Shown here in pieces: positions 1 to 12,100 of a DNA stretch of 41,602 bases. The notes under the pieces were generated by a model, which had not been told where the DNA came from, searched no databases, and worked only from the letters and a program-made list of their open reading frames with translations. The translations under genes were made by a program, and so were the position numbers. The stretch is from Brachionus plicatilis. Lineage: Eukaryota; Rotifera; Eurotatoria; Ploima; Brachionidae. How positions within the stretch are numbered: position 1 is the stretch's first letter; each line of letters starts with the position of its first letter. The stretch covers positions 529,339-570,940 of the forward strand of contig QEOQ01000690.1 in the NCBI GenBank assembly GCA_010279815.1. The letters run 5' to 3'.

Positions 1-181
1 TACTTTTGAGAAATTATACTTTTGACTTTTTATACTGTTGGAAGATTATATTTTTTTAAGATAGTTGATAATTTAATTGTTGACAATTTATACTGTTTAT
101 AAATCAATTGTTGACAATTTAAGTTCGCCCTTAATCAATCCCCAATAAAACTTAAATGCTAAATAATCAACACTAATTAAG
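1..181 (+). other. 3' end of an upstream dynein intron
   Basis: AT-rich sequence ending in AG at 180-181, directly before dynein coding sequence. The reading frame continues from 182 without needing a start codon, so this is read as the 3' end of an intron whose 5' part is outside the window. It contains two copies of a short motif, AATTGTTGACAATTTA, around 75-122. No coding potential is seen. Confidence 0.75.
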
Positions 182-3102
182 GTGTACGAAATGATGCTGG
201 TGAGGCACGGCTTTATGATTGTGGGTCCGTTCATGGGCGGCAAGAGCTCGTGCTACAAAGTTTTGAGTGGCGCACTTGGCGACCTGGAAGCGGCCGGCCT
301 CATGAACGAACACCGCGTCCAGTACAAAGTAATCAACCCGAAGAGCATCACAATGGGCCAGCTGTACGGCCAGTTCGACCCGGTGTCGCACGAGTGGACG
401 GACGGCGTGCTGGCCGTGTCGTTCCGGCAGTACGCGAGCGACCAGTCGCCGGACCGCAAGTGGATCATATTCGACGGTCCAGTGGACGCCGTCTGGATCG
501 AGAACATGAACACAGTGCTCGACGACAACAAAAAGCTGTGTCTGATGAGCGGCGAAATAATTCAGATGTCCGCACAGATGAACCTAATATTCGAGCCCGA
601 GGACTTGGAGCAGGCGTCGCCGGCCACCGTCAGCCGCTGCGGCATGGTCTACATGGACCCCAATCAGCTGGGCTGGCGGCCCCTCAAAGACTCCTACATG
701 AAGCACCACTTGCCCGCCGCCCACCTGCTCCGCGAACACGTCGACATCATCAGCGACCTGTTCGAGTGGCTGGCCGAGCCGTGCATCGAGTTCATCAAGG
801 CCAACTGCAAATTCCAACTGCCCACCTCCTACATCCACCTTATGTACGCCACCATGCGTCTCTACTCGTGTCTGCTAGGCGACATCGGCGCCGACCTAAG
901 CGCCCAAGTGATCGCCCTCTGGATCCAGGGCTTGTTCGTGTTCGCGCTAGTCTGGGGCCTTGGCGGCACCCTCAACTACGACAGCCGCAAAAAATTCGAC
1001 ACCTTTCTCCGCGAACACATAAACACTTCCGACAACAAGCCCAAAAGCGTCAAACTCTCCAAAAACAACATATTTCCGGAGCGGGCCACTTGTTACGACT
1101 TTTTTTTCGAGAAAAAAGCGGCCGGTCATTGGCGCGACTGGACCGACATGATCAACAAAGAGGACACTGAGATCCGCGCCGATGCCAAGGTCGCCGACCT
1201 GCTCATTCACACCGACGAGACGGCCAAACAAGCCTACTTTTTGCACTTGTTCCTGCGCAGTGAGGTGCCCGTGCTGTTCGTGGGACCGACCGGGACCGGC
1301 AAAAGTGCCGTCTCAAACGACTTTTTGGTCAAATTGCCCAGGGACGAGTACGTGGCGAATGTGATTAGTTTTTCGGCGCGCACCTCCGCTAGCCAGACCC
1401 AGGACATTGTTATGTCCAAGCTGGACAGGCGGCGCAAGGGAGTGTTCGGTCCGCCGGTGCCCAAAAAGTGTCTTGTCTTTGTGGACGACCTGAACATGCC
1501 GGCCAAAGAAAAGTACGGCGCTCAGCCGCCTGTCGAACTGCTCAGACAATGGATCGACCAGGGAAATTGGTACGACAAAAAGGACACTAGCAAAATTGAG
1601 CTCGTCGATGTGTTGCTGATGGCAGCGATGGGACCGCCTGGTGGTGGACGCAATGACATCACGGCACGCTTCACCAGACACCTCAACGTCATCTCAATGG
1701 ACTCGTTTAGTGACGAGACCATGAGCAAGATATTCACGTCCATTGTGGACTGGCACTTTGCCAAGGGTTTCGAGCCCGTGTTTAACAGAGCTGGTAAAAT
1801 GCTAGTCCACGCTACCATGGAAGTGTACAAGCAGGCGATTGACCAATTTTTGCCAACACCTTCCAAAAGCCACTACTTGTTCAATTTGAGAGATTTTGCG
1901 CGTGTCATCAAAGGAGTGCTCCTGGTGCCAGCATCCCATATGAAAGAAGAAAAAAAACTGTACAGACTGTGGGTGCATGAAGTGTACCGGGTGTTTTATG
2001 ACCGGCTCATTGACGACTCGGACCGAGAGACTTTTTTTGTGATTGTGAAAAAAGTGCTCGGTGACACACTCAAAATGGACATGGACAAGCTGCTCGAACA
2101 TTTGGTGGAGGTGAAGGACGCGCGACTGTGCGACAATGACGTGCGCAGCTTGATCTTTGGCGACTACGCTCTGGCCGATTCGGAGGTCAAGGTCTATGAC
2201 GAAATAAGTGACCTGGCCGAGCTGTCCAAGACCATGGACGGCTATTTGGAAGAGTACAACACGATTAGCAAGGTGCCCATGAATTTGGTGATGTTCAAGT
2301 TCGCCATTGAGCATGTGAGCCGGGTGGCGAGAATTTTGAAGCAGGACAATGGGCATGCGCTGCTGATCGGCATTGGCGGCAGTGGCAGACAGAGTTCGGC
2401 CAAGTTGGCGGCGTTCATGGCCGACTACGAGCTATTTCAAGTGGAGATCACTAAAAATTATGGCAAAAATGAGTGGAGGGACGACATCAAACGGTTGTTC
2501 ATGAAGTCGGGCGGTGACGGCAAACAGACTGTTTTTTTGTTCTCGGACAACCAGATCAAAGAGGAAGGATTTGTGGAGGACATTAACATGATATTGAACA
2601 CGGCCGACATACCCAATTTGTTTGCGTCGGACGAAAAGGCCGAGATCATTGAGAAAATGCAGACGGCCGCCAGAAATGAGAACAGAAAAGTGGAGTCGAG
2701 CACCATGGCCATGTACAATTATTTTATTGAGAGAGTAAAGGCTAATTTGCATGTGGTGCTGGCCATGAGTCCGATTGGCGATGCGTTCAGAAGCCGGCTC
2801 AGAATGTTTCCGTCGTTGATTAATTGCTGCACTATTGATTGGTTTATGGCGTGGCCTGAGGACGCGCTCCAAATGGTGGCAAGAAAGTTTCTCGAAGAAA
2901 TTGAGCTGGACGAGAATATTAAGAAAGAGTCGATTGTTATGTGCAAGTATTTTCACGAGGATATTAGACATTTGTCCGAGAGGTATCTACAGGAGCTTGG
3001 CAGACACAATTACGTCACGCCGACTTCATATCTTGAGCTCATTATGACTTTCAAGACGCTGCTCACTCAGAAAAGAAATGAAATAATGCTGATGAAAAAT
3101 AG
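182..3102 (+). CDS. Dynein exon: AAA2, AAA3, AAA4 and start of stalk
   Basis: A 2921-nt exon opens after AG at 180-181 (first residues [10 protein letters not shown]) and ends before the donor GTAAGT at 3103, splitting an Arg codon (phase 2). It carries the AAA2 P-loop at 224-247, the AAA2 Walker B-like segment WIIFDGP near residue 94, the AAA3 P-loop GPTGTGKS at 1283-1306, the AAA3 Walker [11 protein letters not shown] and the AAA4 P-loop with Arg in place of the usual Lys (GIGGSGRQS), which is normal for dynein AAA4. The first 1.2 kb is strikingly GC-rich, with C/G-ending codons; this fades toward the 3' end. Long open frames in other phases and on the other strand here are by-products of that GC richness. 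Confidence 0.96.
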
Positions 3103-6100
3103 GTAAGTTTGACTTTTTAGCCACACTGACACAGACACTTCAACCACCATCGTTAAAAATGGTTTTGTGAAATTTTTTTTTTTTTTTTTCAATGTCCGAC
3201 CTTGGACTTTAATTTAAGTGATTTAGATCAGAGTTGTTTAAAAGTTACAAAATACTCATATGCCCTCTCTACTTAAATCTTTGCCTTTAAAGATTAATAA
3301 TTAAAATTAAAGAAAATTAAAATTGATTTATCACCCTTCAAGTGTTTGACTTTGAGAAATATAGATTCATCAGTTTCGCAAATTTTACCTTCTTCGTCCA
3401 AATTTAAATTTTTTATCTATTTTTTTTTTCTATCTTATTTTTTAATATTTATTTATCAATTGAATTATTATTTTTTTAATATTGCATTTAGTTTTTTTCT
3501 AAATAGATGAAAAAAAATCAAAATAAGTGAACAATTCTAAAAGGTTTTGTGAACTATTAGATAAACTAATAGTTCACAAAACCTGAGAACAAGAATGAAC
3601 TATAGTTTTTTAACCGACTAGATCCGAAAAACTTTTTTTTTTTTCTAATTTTGACTTGAGTGATAATTGAAGTTCGTTTGGTGCATTTTAACAAAAACTC
3701 ACTTTATAAAAAATGGAAAACAAAGCGCAGATAGTTGATTAAACTATAAATATTATTTTAAGGATCATCATATCACCAATCTTAAGTCAAAATTTATGGA
3801 AAAAAAAAGTTTTTCATTCTTGCAATATATTAGTAGTAGTAGTAGTTGAACTGCAGTATAGATATTTCTATCTATACCAACGCACTGAGACGTTTAGCCT
3901 TATCTAGTGTAAGGCTTTGGCAGCCTTTGCTTCTCACTAATCCAAAAACTTCTTTGTCAATAATTGCTTTGAAACTGTTGATTGTTTTCGCATTAATCGC
4001 ATCTATTTTGTCAAACTGTTCCAATCCTTTGCCAAACGGTTTGTTAAAAAATTATATCTTGATGAACCTCTGCGATTTATTTCACGGACAAGTCGTTTGT
4101 CATGTGGTCTTCTTAGGTTTATAGTGCTGTTTTTAGTGTAGTTGATACCATTCATTAGAGATACTTTTTCTAGACCATTAACTATTTTATACATTTGAAT
4201 AAAATCACCTCTCAGGCGACGATTTTCAAGGCTCATGAGATTCAAGTCTTTCAACCTCTCTTCATACGGTTTTACTCTGGTAAAATCTACAAGCTTTGTT
4301 GCTCTTCTTTGAACTCTTTCTATGATCTTAACATCTGTCTTTAAATATGGGCGCCACATACTCACTGCATACTCTAAGTGTGGTCTAACAAGTGAAGTAT
4401 AAAGGAGTCTCAGTGATTCTCGGCCAAGACTCTTGAAACAATTCTTTATTTGACCCAATGTTCTATTCGCTTTCATAGCTGCGACTGTGCACTGCTTGTT
4501 CCACTTAAGATCACTTGTTACAAACACCCTCAGGTCCTTTTCCTCAGTAATCTCTTCTAAAACGTGAGTAATTTTTGAATTTGATATTGAATATTCCCCT
4601 TTCTCTTTCCTCTTCCCGATATTAAATTATATTTTTATTTTAAATTGAAAAAATTATCACAACCGGACTTGGGCAAAAATAAAAAAAAATAAGTCATTTT
4701 AAAGACTTTTCAAAGTCAAGTCAATTGACTTGATTTTAAATTTTTTTTTAAAAAAAAAAAATTTTGCAAAAAATCTAAATTCTTTATAAAGTACCGTAAG
4801 CCTTTGCCTAGCATACTAGGAATAAACCTGAAATTTAACCGGAATTCTATATGGAATAGTTCCCATCGAAACCATGTTAAAGTAATTTTTTTGAATTTTT
4901 TGAGAATTCCGGTTAAGACAAAGAAATTTTCTATTATTATGTATATAATTAAAATAAAATTTCAATTATATACATATATTTATTAAATTTAGTTCCGATT
5001 TTTTTTATTTTTTTCACATAGAATAAATTCAAAAATTGGAAGAATCCTTAATTTTGACTTATAATCTAATTCGAATTTAATTCTACATTTTTTTAATTTT
5101 TTTTTTTAATTCTGGAATAAACGCCAGAAATTTATTAGAACATTAGTTAAATTTAGCTTTTATTAATAGAACATTTCTTAATTTTAACCGGAATTCTCAA
5201 AAAATTCAAAAAAATTACTTTAACATGGTTTCGATGGGAACTATTCCATATAGAATTCCGGTTTAATTTCAGGTTTATTCCTAGTATGCTGGGCAAAGGT
5301 TTACGGTATCATTTTTTTTAAAAAACAAACTTTTTTTAATTTATTATTAAATCAGTATTTTAATCGGTATTGTATTCTCTTAATTTTTTTTTTTTATTTT
5401 GTTTTTAAATATCAAAAAAAGAAAAAATTAACATTAAGTGTTCACATCAACATTTAATTTTTAAAAAAGCGACATCTTTCAAAAAATAATAAATTAAATA
5501 AAAATAAAAATTAAAATTTAAATGAAAATTTATTTTTTCTTTAAATTTTTCATTTTTAGTGATTTTTTTTTTTTTAAATTTTGGCTTTGACTTAATGACT
5601 TTTGTGAATTTTGAATGTTCCAAATCTTGATTGTCTCATCACAACTTCCCTTCACTTTAGTATTTTGATCTATTGAAAAAAGACATCTTACCCAATTAGT
5701 ATGCCTTGAGAGTGTTTTGATGCATTTTGAATTTTGATTCTTAAAGTATTTTAACATAATTAATTGTGTTAAACTTGATGACTCGAAGTTCCGAAATCCC
5801 GAAGTCAGTTTTTCCAGTTTAATTAATTAATCAAATAAATTTTTCATATTTGATTGCTTAACATGACCTGAAGATCTGACTTGCACTTTTTTTTAAATAA
5901 AAAAATAAATGCTTTTGGCTCAGACTTTTGAAAAAAAATTAAAAAAAAAAGTCCGTACATGGACATGACTTGAAATTTGTGACTTTTAAACAACTCTCAT
6001 TTAGACTTGAACTAGACAACCACATTAACTAGCTGGAACGGCAATCCACCAGTCAGGATCACGGCCATAAGTTTTTTTGCCGTTCCAGGTAGCTATTGTG

Positions 6101-9100
6101 GCTGCCTACTAAATTATAAATGGTTTACAATTAAATTGAGGTCAAAAAAACATTCTAAGACATTTTTAATATAAATTTAATTTTTTAAAATTGCTATTGG
6201 GACAAAAAAATTCAAATACTCTGAACCTGAATATTTATATTTGGCTAATACATTAAAATAAAAATAAGTCGAGTTATTTTTTTTATTATAAATAAATCCT
6301 TTTTTTTTAAATATTCAAAAAAAGCTCATTTAAAGATTTTTCAGCTGATTTTCTAATTGAAATTTATCTTTCACCGCTATTTTAATAAGAACTCGAATTG
6401 ATCCATGTTTTCTTTAAATACCTTATTTATTTAGAAATGATAACAAAAGAACAAAATGAAAAGTCAAAAATTGAGCTTTTTTTTTGGCCCTTTCATTTTT
6501 ACGTAAATTTGCGTAATTTTACGTAAAATTACCAGAAATCCACTTGTCAAATCGACACTCAATAACTTCTTTTTTTATTTTTTTATAAATTGAAGAATTT
6601 TCATGAAGAATTTTTTTATCTGTAATATAATTATTTTTTAATGAATTTAAATAAAAGAAGTGTGAATCAGTCTCTTGAGGCATGGGCACTACTCTGTTGA
6701 TTAACCTTGGAATGCTACTTGTGAATAGTAACATTCCTAAAAATTACTGTTGATTTTCGATTTAAATTTTTTAAAATCTGAATTTATCAAAAAAAAAAAA
6801 CAAATTTTTCCATGGAAAGACAATGAAATTTAAATATTTAAAAAAACGTTTTCCTTTCTGTATTTTTTGTACTTTTTCTAATTATTTTAATTGGCCCTGT
6901 TACTTTCTGTACTTTCTGTACTTTTTGTACTTTATCAGTATTTTAATTACCATAAAAAAAAAATTAAACGGTGTCCGGGACGGAGCCCTGGTTTAGGGAT
7001 TCGGGTATGTTAAAGATAAGAGAAATTTCAGTTAAAATTAAAATTAATAATTAAAATTCTAGCTTTTTGCAATCAATATTTTTAATATGAAAAAGTACAA
7101 AAAGTACTGAAAGGATTTTTATTTTTAAATATTTTCATTGTCTGTACCTCAATTTTCCTGATTAATTTTTTTCATTAATTTATATTAAATTGATATGTTG
7201 AAATACCAAATTTCACCGAACCATCACCAACGTTAAACATTTTTTTCTAGCTTAAGTTTTTCTGTGTTAAATATTTTAAATGCAAATTCAAAAATTACTT
7301 TTAAAGATACACAAATGGCTTAGAAAAATTAGCCTTTGCTGCTACGCAGGTCGGAGCCATGCAAAAGCAGCTACAAGAACTCCAGCCTCAACTGGTAAAA
7401 ACAAGCGAAGAGACCGAAAAATTAATGGTCAAAATAGAACAGGAAACTGTGGAAGTAGAGGCCAAAAAAGAGCTGGTTGCCGCAGATGAAGCCATAATGA
7501 ACGAAGCTGCTGCAGCGTCTCAATCTATCAAAGATGATTGTGAAAACGATTTGGCTGAGGCTACTCCAGCACTAGAGGCAGCTATCAGCGCCCTCAACAC
7601 AATTAAGCCAAATGATATATCACTTGTCAAGGCGATGAAAAATCCGCCGCAAGCAGTCAAATTTGTTCTGGAAGCAGTCTGTGTAATGAAAGGAATAAAG
7701 CCAGAGCGCAAGCCTGATGCTGGCGGAAAAATGTTTGACGACTATTGGGGTCCATCTCTCAAAATGTTAAGTGATATGAAATTTTTGGAAAGCTTAATCA
7801 ATTACGACAAAGATAATATAGCTCCTCCGATAATGAAGCGCATTCGCGAAAAATTCATATCCGATGCCATGTTTGAGCCGATGAGTATCAGAAATGTGTC
7901 AACTGCCTGTGAAGGTCTATGCCGTTGGGTCCGAGCTTTGGATAGCTATGACAAAGTTTTTCGCATTGTGGCGCCAAAGCAGGCACGTTTGGCCCAGGCT
8001 GAATCTGAACTGGCAGAACAAATGAAAAAATTAGACGCCAAAAGAGCCGAACTAAAGACTTACATGGACAAACTACAGGCTTTAAATGATCAATTTGAAA
8101 GTAAAAATTTTAATTTTTTAAGCACTTTGTCACTTCATTTTTTTGTCACTAAAAATATATTTTTTCATTTTTTTACCAAATAATTTAGTCTTCATATTAT
8201 TTATTTATTTTATTTATTTATTTCAAAAATTACGCCAGATTTGGCGATGATAAAAAAATTAAATATAAAAGAAAAATAATAAAAAAAAGAAATTTTATAA
8301 AAATAAAGACTATTCATATTATGCTTAACTGAATGGAGAAAAATTTGAATTTAATTTTAAAATATATTTGGTATGTTCTATAGTGTTTTATAAAAATTTT
8401 AAATACAATTTTGAAAATGCATTGAAAATGCGCCATGGTTGAGATATATTTTATTTTAGAAATATTTAGAGAAGTTTTTGCAGTGTCGCTCTATTGAAAT
8501 TAAATTTAGGCAAAGTGTAATTTATTGTACATTTTTATATTTTTACATTTTTGAGAGAAAAAAAAATTTCAAAATCATAAAATGTAAAAAAATTTTCATT
8601 CAAGAAAAGTAATAATAAATTCGCAATTACTTAAAAAGGAGTTTTAGAAAAATATAAATGAAAAAACCAAGGATGATTTTTTGAAAATCCCTTTTAATTA
8701 ATTGCGAATTTATTATTACTTTTCTTGAATGAAAATTTTTTTACATTTTTTGATTTTGAAAATTTTTTTTCTCTCAAAAATGTAAAAATGTAAAAATATA
8801 AAAATGTACAATAAATTACATTTTGCCTAAATTTAGTGTTTCAAACAAAGATTATTTAGTCTTAGATGATTTTTTAAAAAATTTTCTATTTTTTTAGAAA
8901 TTTTGATAAAAAACTAATTAATCATTTATTTATTCAAATTAATTAAAAAATTATACAATGTAATTTTTAGATTTTTATAAAATTTCAAAAAAATGCCTAA
9001 TGGCTAAAATTTAAAAAACTTCAATTTTGATCTCTTGATCACATTGCTTTTAAGAAATCTCGAGTTTATAATCTCGAAATATCCAAATGATCTTTAATCC

Positions 9101-12100
9101 TCTGATTAATTTGATATTGGTTCGATTTGAATCTCAATATTCCTTTAATCGTAACCTAAATTTCATGAATTATATTTTCACAGTTGAATTTTTAGATTTT
9201 AAGGTAAATTGTGATTGAAAACGATAGCATATTCTTTAAATTTTCTATAGATTGTACTTTAATTAAATTTCTTACTTCTTTAAAGCATTGAGTATAAAAT
9301 TAAATCAAACGATTTAAATATTAAAAAAAAAAACTTTTAGCTAGTTAAATTATTGCCTTTTTCAACAGTCAAAAGATCAAAAATTTTATTTTGAATTAGT
9401 AGAAGTAAATTTAAGTAAAGTAATGGAATTTTATTATTTTTCTTCTAAAATTTTCTAAAACTAAATAATCTTTGTTTGAAACACTAAGTTGAATTTCAAT
9501 AGAGCTACATTGCAAAAATTTCTCTAAATATTTCTAAAATAAAATACATCTCAACCATCGCACATTTTCAATACATTTTCAAAATTGTATTTAAAATTTT
9601 CATAAAACACAATAGAACATACCATTTTTAAAATGAAATACAAATAGATCAAATTTATATATAGTAAGACAGCCTAATTATTTGATGTGTTAAGGGGTTG
9701 ACAACTTTTAAATTAGCTTAAAAAATTGTCAATTTTCTGTAGGCATTGGAAATTTTTATCTAAAATTAAATTATTGAGTGTCCAGAAAATTTAAATAAAA
9801 AACAGCTTGTTGAAAAAAATACTTTTTCTAATTTTTTTTGAGTCAAAAATAAAATTGGTCAAAATGGGTGATTTTCTATCAAATTATGTATTTGGTTTTG
9901 GGTTTAAATCTCAGATATTTTAATTTTATTTGAATCACCTTGTCATTTAATCTCAAAAATGTTGAGCAAATTTGCTAAAGAAAAAAATTTTTATATTTTT
10001 TTTAAGCAGACTTTTAAAGGGGTGAATTTTTCGGCCAATTCGAATAATAGAGTATCATCCCATTAGTGCCGAAATTCAACCAGTCACTGCCAGAATTCAC
10101 ACAATTAACCTTGAAAATAACTCATTGAACTAAGTCTTTAGGAAAATTATCAAAAAAAAGGTGCCCGGTTAGACCGCCTTAACCCTATATTTTGTTACAC
10201 CTTAATTATTAAATATTGAATTTTAACTAATTTTTAATATAACTTTTCATATTATTGTTTTTTTTGTCACTGGACTTCTCCAAGTTAAATATTTCGTTTC
10301 CATTAATTTTAGGTTAAAGATTTCTAGTTTGAAAAAAGATTTAATAAATTTTAAAATTTTAAGAAAACAAAGAAATTTTATAATTAAATTTTCAAAATCA
10401 TAAACTTAAGCATGAAATTTTTGATTTAAAAAAAAATAGCTTTTACTCTTTAATTATTTGGTTCAAGCTTAATTCATCTCACTTTTATTTTAAACATCAT
10501 AGATGAAAAATTTTTTTTATTTATTTTCTTTAGGTCTTTTTATATTTTTCTTTTCTAACTAGCCGCATCGTTCATTTTTGATAGAAAATTTTTCTTTTAG
10601 GTTTGATGAAATTCATATGACCGCTTCCTTAAAAGCTCAGAACGGTATAAAATTCATTTAGTACTTTAAAAAAAGAATTAAGTCAAAGTAAAGACTTGGA
10701 CTTTAAAAAAATTTTTAACTTGACTCTTATTTCTTGAAAATTATTTGGCTAATTTATTTTGTGTAATTAAAAAATTGGTTTTTGGAATTTTTATTTAATT
10801 TTTAAAAAATTTAATTTTCTCTACTTTAAAAAAATTGAAATTTTTATATTTCGTTTAAAGTAAAAGCCGATTTGTTTGAATTGATAATTTTTTTCCAAAA
10901 TTTTAGACAGAATCCTTTTTTGTGGACTACACTTTAACTATACTCAAAAATTTGAGAATCAATTAGTTAAAAATTTTTCAAATACTTAAATTTATTTAAA
11001 AAAAAAAACTTTTTAAATTTAACATGTAGTTTCTGTTTATAGAATTTTTGTGACTCGGAATCTAATTCGATTTCACTTGAATCATTTTCTATAATTCAAT
11101 CCTGAATACTTAAAACATGAAATAGCAGCAAATTCAGACAAAAAACAAACCAAAGATAAGTTTAAAAAATTTAGCCATACTAATCTAAAAAATCCAAGAC
11201 ATGGTCAAGATTTTGGCTTATTGAAAAAAATTAAAAAAGTCCATTAAAATATTTTACAGTTTTTCTAAAATATATGGTAAGGACATCGTTTTGGAATTTT
11301 TTTTTGAAGAAATGTTTCCAATAAGAAAATAATTTTAAGAAAGTTATTTCTAAATTAAATCTTTAAAATTCTATTAAATATATTTTCCTGTTAATTTAAA
11401 AAAAAAATTCAAATTAATTAATTATTTAATTAATAAAATTTTTGGTAAAAAAATTTCTTTAAATTTTAGCAATGCAACAAAAAAAGAAAGAGCTGGAAGA
11501 TAACATTCATCAATGCGAGCAAAAATTGATCAGAGCTGAGAAACTAATCGGAGGACTGGGTGGCGAAAAAGACCGGTGGACAGAGAACGCTAAATTGCTT
11601 GCCGAAAGATACTACCGTATTACTGGAGACGTGCTTCTATCTTCTGGCGTTGTAGCCTACTTGGGAGCTTTCACGGTCAACTACCGAAACGAGTGCGTCA
11701 AAGAATGGGTCCGCTTGTGCAAGGAAAAAAAAATACCATGTTCAGAACAACTAAGTTTGACGAGCACTCTTGGTGATCCAGTAAAAATTAGAGCATGGCA
11801 AATAGCTGGACTGCCAGTGGACGCATTTTCGGTGGACAATGGAATAATTGTGAGCAACTCGAGGAGATGGCCACTTTGCATTGATCCTCAGGGCCAAGCG
11901 AACAAATGGATTAAGAACATGGAAAAAGAAGCCAAATTACAGATGATCAAACTTTCAGATGCTAATTATACAAGAACACTTGAAAATGCCATTCAGTTTG
12001 GCACACCGGTTCTTTTGGAAAATGTGGGTGAAGAGCTAGACCCTTCTTTGGAGGCGATCTTGCTTAAATCGACTTTTAAGCAACAAGGAGTTGAGTACAT

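Larger units (their letters stand above)
3249..4650. repeat. Repeat family R1, copy A, truncated and split by a LINE
   Basis: From about 3249 to 3828, and again just after 4617, the sequence matches 13304-13930 closely, with only scattered differences. Copies B (12921-14010) and C (37293-38234) show that the family is a non-autonomous element with terminal inverted repeats. Copy A has neither terminus: it starts inside the element and fades out after about 4650. The break at 3829-4616 is the LINE insertion listed separately; copy B serves as the empty-site control. No protein is encoded. Confidence 0.8.
3103..7306 (+). other. Dynein intron 1 (4204 bp), filled with repeats
   Basis: Donor GTAAGT follows AAT AG; acceptor AAAG precedes A TAC ACA AAT, restoring the Arg codon and the conserved GLEKL stretch at the start of the stalk. 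The intron holds a repeat-family copy split by a LINE, a TA-flanked MITE, an antisense WD40 fragment, a strong small hairpin and another short inverted-repeat element, each listed separately. The remaining sequence is AT-rich and unassigned. Confidence 0.9.
8101..11469 (+). other. Dynein intron 2 (3369 bp)
   Basis: Donor GTAAAA follows TTT GAA A; acceptor TTTTAG precedes CA ATG, giving Glu-Thr-Met across the junction (phase 1). The first half contains a LINE-tail-like stretch and a MITE nested in a larger inverted-repeat element. From about 9656 to 11469 I see only AT-rich unique-looking sequence with AAGTC-rich words near 10680-10735 and no genes. Confidence 0.88.

Noticed and set aside
250..1170. 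A 306-codon open frame overlapping the first dynein exon in another phase
   Set aside because: Arg/Pro-rich translation with no family features, produced by the GC-rich codons of the dynein exon; the dynein frame is strongly conserved.
1313..2971. Several minus-strand open frames of 86-184 codons inside the dynein exon
   Set aside because: Antisense shadows of conserved coding sequence, with no motifs of their own.
4804..4986. 60-codon plus-strand open frame
   Set aside because: It lies in the arm of the TA-flanked MITE.
6519..6734. 71-codon minus-strand open frame in intron 1
   Set aside because: No family features and its end lies in a half-copy of the GATGGTCGAC foldback family.
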